A stretch of 12,166 bases of DNA, from the NCBI GenBank assembly GCA_031256755.1, contig JAIRPZ010000045.1:1-12166 (forward strand), given 5' to 3'. The notes beneath the pieces are model-generated. The model was not told the origin of the DNA, did not search any database, and saw nothing but the letters and a program-made list of their open reading frames with translations. This stretch comes from Planctomycetaceae bacterium. GTDB taxonomy: Bacteria; Planctomycetota; Planctomycetia; Pirellulales; Thermoguttaceae. How positions within the stretch are numbered: position 1 is the first letter of the stretch; the number at the start of each line of letters is the position of its first letter. The translations under genes and the position numbers were made by a program. Below, piece by piece: positions 6,380 to 12,166 of the stretch.

Positions 6380-7669
6380 ATGATCAAAAACGGCACGTTT
6401 TCCCTCGTTTCGCTCGGCTGTCCGAAAAATCTGGTGGACAGTGAACAAATTGTTTTCGCATTGAAACAGACCGGGTTGAATTTTCAAACCGATGTCGACA
6501 ACAGCGAACTCGCCGTTTTGAATACGTGCGGCTTTCTGCGGTCGGCAAGGGACGAAGCGAAAGAGTATATCCGTGCGCTCATTGGTTTGAAAAAAGAGGG
6601 GCGTATCAAAAAGATTTCTGTACGCGGCTGCATGGTGAAATTTGAAGGCATTGAAAATCTCGCCGCCGAGTTTCCCGATGTCGATGATTGGGGCGGAGTT
6701 CCGGTCAACGGAGAACAAGAAATACAAAACGAAAAATGGAACCGGACGCTCCTGACGGTTCCGCACACGGTCTATCTTCGTATTGCTGACGGGTGCAGTC
6801 GGCGGTGTTCGTTTTGTGCGATTCCCGACATTCGGGGACCATTCCGCAGCGTGCCGATGGAAACCGTTTTGCGGGAAGCCGAACACCTTGCTGCAAACGG
6901 CGTAAAAGAACTTGCGGTGATCGCTCAGGAAACCACTTTTTGGGGAACCGATCTCTGCGGCAAACCGCAGTTAACAAAATTGTTACAAAAACTTGAAGAG
7001 ATTGACGGCATCCGCTGGATACGTTTAATGTACAGTTATCCGCAACATTTTGAGGATGAGTTGATCGGTCTTTTTGCGTCCGGCGGAAAACTGCTGCCGT
7101 ATATTGACATGCCTTTGCAGCATGCTGCTGATGAAATGCTGCAACGGATGAACCGGCGTGTCACAAAGGCGGAAACGGAAACACTGCTTGATAAACTCCG
7201 GTCAGCGATACCGAACTTGGTGCTTCGGACTTCGCTGATAGCGGGTTTTCCGGGCGAAACGGAGGCGATGTTTCAGGAATTGCTGCGGTTTGTGGAACGC
7301 TGGAAATTTGAGCGTGCCGGTGTGTTCCGGTTTTCGCCGGAAAAAGGTACGCCCGCTGCCGTTATGGATCAGCAGGTTCCGCTGCCGGTTGTTAACCGCC
7401 GGTATGAACACTTGTATAAAACGTGTGAAAAATACTCGACCGCTTGGGCAAATCGGCAAAAGGGAAAAATCCTGCCGGTGCAGATTGACGGCAATTACGT
7501 TGACGACAGCGGACGAAAAGAGACCCATGTTTTTATCGGCAGAACGTTTGCGGATGCGCCGGACATTGATCCGGTTGTGTATGTCACCGGTGAAAAACTG
7601 GAGCAAGGTTCATTGATCGATGTTGAAATTCTGGAAACCGAAGGATGCGATCTTGTCGGAGCGGTGTAA
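6380..7669 (+). CDS. rimO: Ribosomal protein S12 methylthiotransferase RimO
   Basis: RimO adds a methylthio group to the conserved aspartate of ribosomal protein S12 (D89 in E. coli numbering), using two [4Fe-4S] clusters and SAM. The 429-aa protein has the full architecture. The N-terminal UPF0004 domain has cysteines C14 ('SLGCPKNLVDSE', the RimO signature), C50 ('LNTCGFL') and C84 ('VRGCMV'). The radical SAM motif is C139-x3-C143-x2-C146 in 'DGCSRRCSFCAIP'. 'IRGPFRS', 'MYSYPQHF', 'YIDMPLQHAADEMLQRMNR' and 'RTSLIAGFPGETE' follow, then a C-terminal TRAM domain (about 360-429). The 'LGCPKNLVDSE' block and 'MPLQH' separate it from MiaB and MtaB. It probably shares a transcript with the upstream pilMN-like gene, an odd pairing with no obvious functional link. 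It converges on trmB, with 48 bp between the stops. Confidence 0.97.
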   Translation: MIKNGTFSLVSLGCPKNLVDSEQIVFALKQTGLNFQTDVDNSELAVLNTCGFLRSARDEAKEYIRALIGLKKEGRIKKISVRGCMVKFEGIENLAAEFPDVDDWGGVPVNGEQEIQNEKWNRTLLTVPHTVYLRIADGCSRRCSFCAIPDIRGPFRSVPMETVLREAEHLAANGVKELAVIAQETTFWGTDLCGKPQLTKLLQKLEEIDGIRWIRLMYSYPQHFEDELIGLFASGGKLLPYIDMPLQHAADEMLQRMNRRVTKAETETLLDKLRSAIPNLVLRTSLIAGFPGETEAMFQELLRFVERWKFERAGVFRFSPEKGTPAAVMDQQVPLPVVNRRYEHLYKTCEKYSTAWANRQKGKILPVQIDGNYVDDSGRKETHVFIGRTFADAPDIDPVVYVTGEKLEQGSLIDVEILETEGCDLVGAV

Positions 7670-7717
7670 TTGTTTTCATTGATAAAGAGCGGGCAATTTT
7701 CCGGCGGAAATATTACG

Positions 7718-8386
7718 TCATACGTTGATAGCAGATATTTTCCGAAATTCGGCGATAAACACCGGTTTGCCGTGCAGCCGAGTCCGGCGTTCAAAATGCG
7801 TGCGGTAATCCGAATCATTTTTGGTTTCCGGTTCAATGATCTCAAACGGTCCTTGCAGCGGCGTATATTGTTTCAATAAATCCAGTGTTGACAAAAAGTA
7901 TTCTTCGACATCGGTCCGAAAATGCAGCGAGCCGCCGGAAGCGAGCCGGTTTTCGATGAGTTGCAATACTTCTGGACGGAGAATCCGCCGTTTGCGGTGT
8001 GCCCGTTTCCACCATGGATCAGGAAAATAAACGTGAACTGCGGCGAGAAAACCGGCAGGAATATGATTTTTGAGAACAAGAAAGGCATCGCCGCAGACCA
8101 TAACGGCATTGGAACGCGGCGGACTTTGCAGCCGTGCCGCACAAAGACGGGCATATTTTTTGCTGATTTCGATACCGAGAAAATTGTGATTCGGATTTTG
8201 CACGGAAGCCCGATTGATAAAAAGTCCTTTTCCGGAGCCGATTTCGAGTTCCAGCGGCAATATCCGGCTGAAAAGCACTTGCGAATTCCAAGCAAGGAGA
8301 TCGGACACCGGCAATTCTTCCGGCATTTTAAGAACAGCCGAAAGGTCAATGCTCGGATCGATGGTTTTGACAGCACAGCGCGGCAT
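7718..8386 (-). CDS. trmB: tRNA (guanine-N7-)-methyltransferase TrmB
   Basis: TrmB makes m7G at position 46 of the tRNA variable loop with SAM as donor. The 222-aa protein matches the family in length and motifs. The SAM-binding loop is 'ELEIGSGKGLF' (46-56), the acidic strand end is 'FLGIEISKKYA' (69-79), and 'CGDAFLVL' is at about 98-105. The diagnostic 'VYFPDPWWKRAHRKRR' lies at 119-134, with the basic tRNA-contact residues, and 'RTDVEEYF' (about 157-164) and 'THFERR' (about 196-201) complete the active-site set. It is the third gene of a minus-strand run after a nitroreductase and an FtsQ-like gene. The 144-bp gap before it may hold its own promoter: the sequence reads TATCAT twice on the minus strand, at 8409-8404 and 8393-8388. 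There is no clear Shine-Dalgarno. Confidence 0.96.
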   Translation of the reverse strand: MPRCAVKTIDPSIDLSAVLKMPEELPVSDLLAWNSQVLFSRILPLELEIGSGKGLFINRASVQNPNHNFLGIEISKKYARLCAARLQSPPRSNAVMVCGDAFLVLKNHIPAGFLAAVHVYFPDPWWKRAHRKRRILRPEVLQLIENRLASGGSLHFRTDVEEYFLSTLDLLKQYTPLQGPFEIIEPETKNDSDYRTHFERRTRLHGKPVFIAEFRKISAINV

Positions 8387-8530
8387 AATGATATGTTGAC
8401 AGCATGATACTCTGAAATCGGACGATCCGCAAGAACATCATTCGCGCTGCCGGAAAAGTTCGCGATATTTGTGAAACGGCTGCGTTCCGGTTCGGTATGC
8501 GGCAAACAACGGAGGAAAGTACGAACACCG

Positions 8531-9379
8531 TTATTCACGGCTTAAATCAACCGGCTGAAAGGAATCGGGAACATTGTCCAGCGTGCGGTATTGTTTGATC
8601 AGGTCCCGGACACGCTGCTTTTTCGTTCCGTTCCGGGGATCATTAGGGGTAAACGTCCCCCATTGCAGTTCTTTGCCTGCCGCCGTTTTTAAGCGGCAGA
8701 CAATCCGCACACCCGACGGAGTCGTTTCCGTTGCCGGCAGAATCGCTGTTAACTTCATTTCGTCGGCAATGTCTTTCAATTCCGCCGCAAGTTGTGCCGC
8801 CGTTTGAACCAGCGGATCGCCCCAAGGTGTTCCTGCCGAACCGAGCGGCATGGACTGAATCCCTTGTATAACGGTATAGTCCGCTTGTATTTCCGGGGCA
8901 ACTTCCCGCAGATATTCTTCCGGTAAGAGAATTCCGTAGCGATCTACCGGAATCTTCCCTTGTTTCGGGACTTCCACTAACGCTGCCGGTTCGCGATAGA
9001 CCAGCCGAACATCGGCACCGGACGGGTACCGCAAAACAACTTGCCCGACACTTTCGACCCACGGATACGCCGCAAATGCTTCCGCCAACTTCCGTGTTAA
9101 AGAATCGTCAAGAAGTGAAACTCCGCTGATATTGGAACGCTGCAAAACAGTTTCGATAAAATCTTTCGGAACCCAGACCGGCGGCGGATTCACGGATATT
9201 TTTGCGGCGGTCAGGCGGTACTCCGGTTTCGTGTGAATACGGGACTGCACGCAATACCAGCCGAGTGCCAAAGTACCGGCAGTCAAAACACCAATAAGAA
9301 AAATTCCGCTGAAAGTCCGAAACATGTTTAGAAAACCTTTGCTTTTTAGGGAGATCAGCCGCCGTATTTGTTGAACCAT
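8531..9379 (-). CDS. FtsQ/DivIB-like membrane protein with POTRA-type domain
   Basis: FtsQ-type proteins are bitopic inner-membrane proteins that link early and late divisome components. The 282-aa frame has a basic cytoplasmic tail, one transmembrane helix (about 25-44, 'GIFLIGVLTAGTLALGWYCV') and a periplasmic part. 'PPPVWVPKDFIETVLQR' (65-81) and 'LTRKLAEAFAAYPWVESV' (94-111) match the FtsQ POTRA domain, where 'P-W-V' precedes the strand '-V-x-x-x-x-P'. 'LRYPSGADVRLVYREPAALVEV' (116-137) and 'VDRYGILLP' (145-153) match the beta domain '-E-R-x-P-V-A-...-V-D-x-x-G'. A C-terminal 'LQWGTF' segment is also FtsQ-like. The ATG at 9379 overlaps the nitroreductase gene by 25 bp. The ATG at 9325 (M19) avoids overlap and has AAAGG 10 nt upstream, so the start is undecided. 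No other division genes are adjacent, so the name ftsQ is withheld. Confidence 0.65.
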   Translation of the reverse strand: MVQQIRRLISLKSKGFLNMFRTFSGIFLIGVLTAGTLALGWYCVQSRIHTKPEYRLTAAKISVNPPPVWVPKDFIETVLQRSNISGVSLLDDSLTRKLAEAFAAYPWVESVGQVVLRYPSGADVRLVYREPAALVEVPKQGKIPVDRYGILLPEEYLREVAPEIQADYTVIQGIQSMPLGSAGTPWGDPLVQTAAQLAAELKDIADEMKLTAILPATETTPSGVRIVCRLKTAAGKELQWGTFTPNDPRNGTKKQRVRDLIKQYRTLDNVPDSFQPVDLSRE

Positions 9380-9885
9380 GCCCGTTGTTCAAACGGTTTC
9401 TTCGGGTTCGGCGTTCCCGGTTTTTCCGGCACTCCCACCGGCATCAAAATACGAACCTCCTTTTCCTTCGGCACGCCGAGTATTTTGCCGATTTGCACGC
9501 TGCCTTCTCCTAAAATTCCCCCTTCGATCCAAACGGAAGCGTAACCGAGTGCCGTCAATGCCAGAAATATGTTTTGTGCCGCCGCGGCACAATCTTCAAG
9601 GTAAAAGGACTGATGACCGTAAACAGGCGTTTTATCGCAAACCAGCGCAATCACGGCTTGAGCCGTGCGGCAAACAGTATTGGTGCGGTCGCCGTTGATT
9701 TTCGCAATTTCCTGAATAATCGACGGTTCATCCGCAATCACAAACGAGACCGATTGAGCATTACAGCCGGTTGGCGCATCAATGCCGGCTTGCACAATTT
9801 GCCGAAGATGATCTCTGGGAACGGCTTGATCAGTCAACTTCCCGCGGTAACTGTATCGTGTACGGACAGTTTCAAAAAATTCCAT
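9355..9885 (-). CDS. Nitroreductase family flavoprotein
   Basis: These FMN-dependent enzymes reduce nitro compounds, quinones or flavins with NAD(P)H. From the ATG at 9885 the protein has 176 residues, normal for the short branch. It opens with the family's 'FFETVRTRYSYRG' (equivalent to 'R-R-S-x-R-x-F', phosphate binding to FMN). 'APTGCNAQSVSFVIA' is the second FMN-contact block, and 'YLEDCAAAAQNIFLALTALGYASVWIEGG' is the helix and loop before the last FMN segment. 'ILGVPKEKEVRILMPVGVP' followed by 'KKPFEQRAWFNKYGG' is the typical C-terminus. A GGAG at 9895-9892 lies 6 nt before this ATG; the ATG at 9891 directly abuts it and is less likely. The physiological substrate cannot be told. It is first in the run leading to the FtsQ-like gene and trmB, and divergent from the HEAT lipoprotein gene. 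Confidence 0.9.
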   Translation of the reverse strand: MEFFETVRTRYSYRGKLTDQAVPRDHLRQIVQAGIDAPTGCNAQSVSFVIADEPSIIQEIAKINGDRTNTVCRTAQAVIALVCDKTPVYGHQSFYLEDCAAAAQNIFLALTALGYASVWIEGGILGEGSVQIGKILGVPKEKEVRILMPVGVPEKPGTPNPKKPFEQRAWFNKYGG

Positions 9886-9891
9886 ATTCAT

Positions 9892-9895
9892 CTCC
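9892..9895 (-). promoter_or_regulatory. Ribosome-binding site deciding the nitroreductase start
   Basis: GGAG on the minus strand with 6-nt spacing to the ATG at 9885. The in-frame ATG at 9891 touches the GGAG and the one at 9957 is not family-like, so 9885 is preferred. Confidence 0.6.
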
Positions 9896-9982
9896 AAAAT
9901 TACAGGTTCCGATAGAAAACGATAGAATAACCGGTTTGCCGCAAAAAGGCAAGACAAAAAACCGAAGATTTGCTCTTTCCCC

Positions 9983-10014
9983 TGCCGCCGTTTTTTTTTA
10001 TCATTCCGGCGGCA
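9983..10014 (+). promoter_or_regulatory. Hairpin with T9 loop ending at the lipoprotein start codon
   Basis: TGCCGCCG (9983-9990) pairs perfectly with CGGCGGCA (10007-10014) around a 16-nt loop that contains nine consecutive T (9991-9999). The last base of the stem is the A of the start codon. If transcribed, it could hide the start. The T9 tract also falls where a promoter spacer may lie. No clear Shine-Dalgarno is present. GC-rich triplet-like stems can arise by chance. Confidence 0.35.
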
Positions 10015-12166
10015 TGTTTTTCCTCCGATTGCTGCTCTTTCCAGTCATTGTTCTGTCCGGCGGATGCACAACGCTTATCCGCAGCGTACCGCTGCCGGCT
10101 GCACCGGATGGGACGTATCAGGAACAGACAGTCAAAGATAATAACGAAACAGTCCGGCATTTTTCGCCCCCCCTTTTTTCTTTCGATACATTATCCGGCG
10201 GATGTGCTGCGGTAGTCCAAAACGTACCGCTGCCGGCTGCACCGGATATGCCGTATCAGGAACAGATAATCAGAGACGATAAAGAAACGGTCCAGGACAT
10301 TTCGGCAAAACCTTTTTCTTTCGACAACATTGAGTTTGCCGATGCAGATGCGGTTCTTTCCGAGTTTTCCGAATCGTCTGTTCCTTTCCGAAACGCCGTT
10401 GATGCGGAATCTTCCCGCCGTACCGAGCAGAAACAGCCGCTGCTGCCGAAAAACAGAAACGAAAAAAAAACAACGGACAACCGCACACCGGATAACTTGC
10501 CGGACAAGTTTCTTGATTTTGCTCAACGGGAAACCAACGCAGCGGTGCGTATCGAAATCATTAAAACGCTTGCCGTGTGGCGTGTACCGGATTTGTCGAA
10601 AACATTGCAGCGGGACTTGCGCAATCCGTATGCGGAAGTCCGCAATGCGGCGATGAAGGCTCTTGCCGAATCGGGCTGCACCGAAGCGGTTCCGCAGATT
10701 AAGGATCAACTTCGGGATTCCAACGGGCAGAACCGTGCCGCAGCGGTGTCTGCTTTGGTCAAACTCGGTTCGCTGGACGATGTGTTCAAATCGGCAAACG
10801 ATGAGGATCAGCGGGTGCGAGCCGAAGTTGCCAAAGCATTTGCCGAGCGGTGTTCACCGCAGTCAGCGATCTTTGCGAAGAAATTTTTATCGGATCGTTA
10901 TCAAAACGTTCAGTTAGCAACGGTGGAATCGGTCGGCTGCTGGAACATTGAGCAATCCGGTCCGTTGCTGCTTGATGCTTTGAAAAGTAATTTTCCGGCG
11001 GTGCGCCGCCGAGCCGTTGCCGTTCTTGGACAGCACGGAGTATCCTCTTCGAATTTCGATCCTGAAGACAAGCCGCAAAACCAAACCGTTCCGTATGAAG
11101 AATTGGTGCAGATTTTTCATGAAAAAATCGGTGTTGATCCGTATGACGGCGAGAAGGAGAGGCGGTCTGCGTCCGGCGACCGGCTGCCCGCCGTGTCCGC
11201 AAAGAAAGAAACAACGCCGACCGGACAAACGGCAAGCCGTCCGCCGTCTGCTGACGGCTTGCAGGAAATCCGCCGTTGTTTAGAGGATTGGTCGGATTCC
11301 TCGCTGCCGAAAGAGGAGCGGCAGTTGATAGCCCGGCGGCTGACCGCTCACGGACAGCAGTTGATGCCGATGATTGACCAATTACTTGAAGAACGGAAAA
11401 TACCGGAAAATCTTGACAAAGTGTTTGCCGAAATCGAACCGGCATTTGTTCAGATCGAAAGAATCCGCTCGGAAGATATTGTAACAAAAAGATCGGCGGC
11501 GGCAGAATTGGCAAAAGTCGGAGCAGTCAGCGTTCCGTCAAAACTGGCGGCGAAGCGGATCATTGATTTGACGGCAAAACAAACCGATCCGATCGTTCTC
11601 ATGTCACTGCTTTCTTCACTGAAAAATGCTGACCCGGAAACGGTGTGTCAGTTAGCGCGTCCGCTGCTTCGGTCGGATTCTGCCGAAGTACGCCGGTTGT
11701 CGTGTGAAATGCTGAAACTTTTCGGTTCGCCGGAAGATGTCCAACCGCTGCAAGAATTGTTGAATGATCCGAGTAAAGGAGTGGTTCGCGGGGCGTTGCA
11801 GGCGATTGATGCACTGCTGGCGGAGACAGACGGCGGCGGTTCGGAGAGCGGCAGTATTAGTCCTCCGTTAATTTTTGATACATTAAAAGCAAAATTGCTG
11901 AACAGTAATGATCCGACACTGCAAACGGATGTTGCGGCAACACTTCACCGGCTTGGGCAATCGGAAGGGACGGATGCGCTGCGGCGTTTGTCGGCTTCCG
12001 GTGATAACCGTGTTCGGAGTTATGTTGCCAGAACTGTTTCGGCATTAGGGGATTCTGCGTTTATTCCGTTATTGTTGCGTTATCTTGAAGACGGCAACGG
12101 GACGGTGCGTAACGATGCGCTGAAAGGATTGCCGAAGTTAACCGGTAAAGACATCGGACAGGACGG
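10014..12166 (+). CDS. HEAT-repeat lipoprotein, 3' truncated by the window edge
   Basis: The frame is open from the ATG at 10014 to the window end (717 residues seen, no stop). It starts with a short signal 'MFFLRLLLFPVIVLSGGC', whose C18 is a plausible lipidation site, though S at -3 is unusual for a lipobox. Residues 15-60 and 61-106 are a tandem duplication (25 of 46 identical). A low-complexity polar linker to about residue 165 follows. HEAT/PBS-lyase-like repeats then occupy about 167-345 (e.g. 'NPYAEVRNAAMKALAESG', 'DEDQRVRAEVAKAFAERC', 'NFPAVRRRAVAVLGQHG'). A disordered polar segment spans about 345-415, and a second HEAT array about 480 to the edge ('DSAEVRRLSCEMLKLFGS', 'GDNRVRSYVARTVSALGD', 'GNGTVRNDALKGLPKLTG'). 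Such solenoids are protein-binding scaffolds; no catalytic motif was seen. The start lacks a clear Shine-Dalgarno. The function is unknown, with an envelope location inferred from the signal. Confidence 0.8.
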   Translation, partial: MFFLRLLLFPVIVLSGGCTTLIRSVPLPAAPDGTYQEQTVKDNNETVRHFSPPLFSFDTLSGGCAAVVQNVPLPAAPDMPYQEQIIRDDKETVQDISAKPFSFDNIEFADADAVLSEFSESSVPFRNAVDAESSRRTEQKQPLLPKNRNEKKTTDNRTPDNLPDKFLDFAQRETNAAVRIEIIKTLAVWRVPDLSKTLQRDLRNPYAEVRNAAMKALAESGCTEAVPQIKDQLRDSNGQNRAAAVSALVKLGSLDDVFKSANDEDQRVRAEVAKAFAERCSPQSAIFAKKFLSDRYQNVQLATVESVGCWNIEQSGPLLLDALKSNFPAVRRRAVAVLGQHGVSSSNFDPEDKPQNQTVPYEELVQIFHEKIGVDPYDGEKERRSASGDRLPAVSAKKETTPTGQTASRPPSADGLQEIRRCLEDWSDSSLPKEERQLIARRLTAHGQQLMPMIDQLLEERKIPENLDKVFAEIEPAFVQIERIRSEDIVTKRSAAAELAKVGAVSVPSKLAAKRIIDLTAKQTDPIVLMSLLSSLKNADPETVCQLARPLLRSDSAEVRRLSCEMLKLFGSPEDVQPLQELLNDPSKGVVRGALQAIDALLAETDGGGSESGSISPPLIFDTLKAKLLNSNDPTLQTDVAATLHRLGQSEGTDALRRLSASGDNRVRSYVARTVSALGDSAFIPLLLRYLEDGNGTVRNDALKGLPKLTGKDIGQD
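10056..10331 (+). repeat. 138-bp in-frame tandem duplication (two copies)
   Basis: Copy 1 is 10056-10193 and copy 2 is 10194-10331. Both begin TCCGGCGGATG and share long identical stretches, for example 24 bases at 10086-10109 and 10224-10247 and the 15 bases CGTATCAGGAACAGA shortly after. The proteins share 'SGGC', 'VPLPAAPD', 'YQEQ', 'ETV' and 'FSFD' in the same order. The period is exactly 46 codons, so the frame is kept. Copy 1 contains a C7-T6 tract at 10167-10179 that copy 2 lacks. Confidence 0.95.

Noticed and set aside
7696..7712. TTTCC-GGC-GGAAA hairpin between rimO and trmB as a bidirectional terminator
   Set aside because: Only a 5-bp stem and no clear T tract directly after it on either strand.
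8387..8530. Possible small gene between the FtsQ-like gene and trmB on the minus strand
   Set aside because: A frame is open through the gap, but it runs on into the antisense-free overlap with trmB out of frame, and it has no recognisable motif or ribosome-binding site.
1..12166. Mobile elements, CRISPR array, tRNA or rRNA genes, toxin-antitoxin or defence modules
   Set aside because: No transposase or integrase motifs, no regularly spaced repeats beyond the one tandem duplication, no tRNA-like cloverleaf noticed, and all sizeable frames fit housekeeping or structural families.

Overview
This 12.2 kb window looks like chromosomal, mostly housekeeping DNA of a moderate-GC member of the Planctomycetota. 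The assignment is an inference. It rests on a futalosine-pathway menaquinone gene (mqnC), a PilM-PilN-like fusion, an FtsQ-like protein with the 'PPPxWVP' and 'YPWV' features I associate with planctomycete homologues, and a large HEAT-repeat lipoprotein. I saw no insertion sequence, CRISPR array, rRNA, tRNA, phage or defence module.

Layout. (1) 1-1338 (+): 3' part of an FG-GAP-like beta-propeller protein, open at the left edge and more AT-rich than the rest. (2) 1511-2560 (-): mqnC, convergent with (1). A 13-codon leader ORF with a good Shine-Dalgarno precedes it and overlaps its start as ATGA. (3) 2732-3259 (+): a DJ-1/PfpI-like protein, divergent from mqnC. The shared intergenic region holds a promoter-like sequence and a 15-bp palindrome. 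(4) 3353-4771 (-): a UPF0210/DUF711 protein, convergent with (3), with a long hairpin between them. (5) 4871-6364 and 6380-7669 (+): the PilM/PilN-like fusion followed 15 bp later by rimO. The 99-bp divergent region at 4772-4870 has a promoter-like sequence for each direction, each placed so that the mRNA would be almost or fully leaderless. (6) 9885 down to 7718 (-): a nitroreductase, an FtsQ-like protein and trmB, in that order of transcription. (7) 10014 to the right edge (+): a HEAT-repeat lipoprotein cut by the window end, with a 138-bp in-frame tandem duplication at its N-terminus.

Gaps below 300 bases: 1339-1510 (convergent; T-rich, no convincing gene or terminator), 7670-7717 (convergent, AT-rich, only a 5-bp hairpin), 8387-8530 (between the ftsQ-like gene and trmB, no gene seen) and 9886-10013 (divergent; T9 tract and hairpin).

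The genes serve unrelated core functions: quinone biosynthesis, ribosomal protein S12 modification, tRNA m7G modification, cell envelope/division and type IV pilus or secretion-type assembly. I found no clear new multi-gene system. The most unusual signals are small: the duplicated lipoprotein N-terminus with nearby homopolymer tracts, the leader ORF coupled to mqnC, and the paired leaderless-type promoters.
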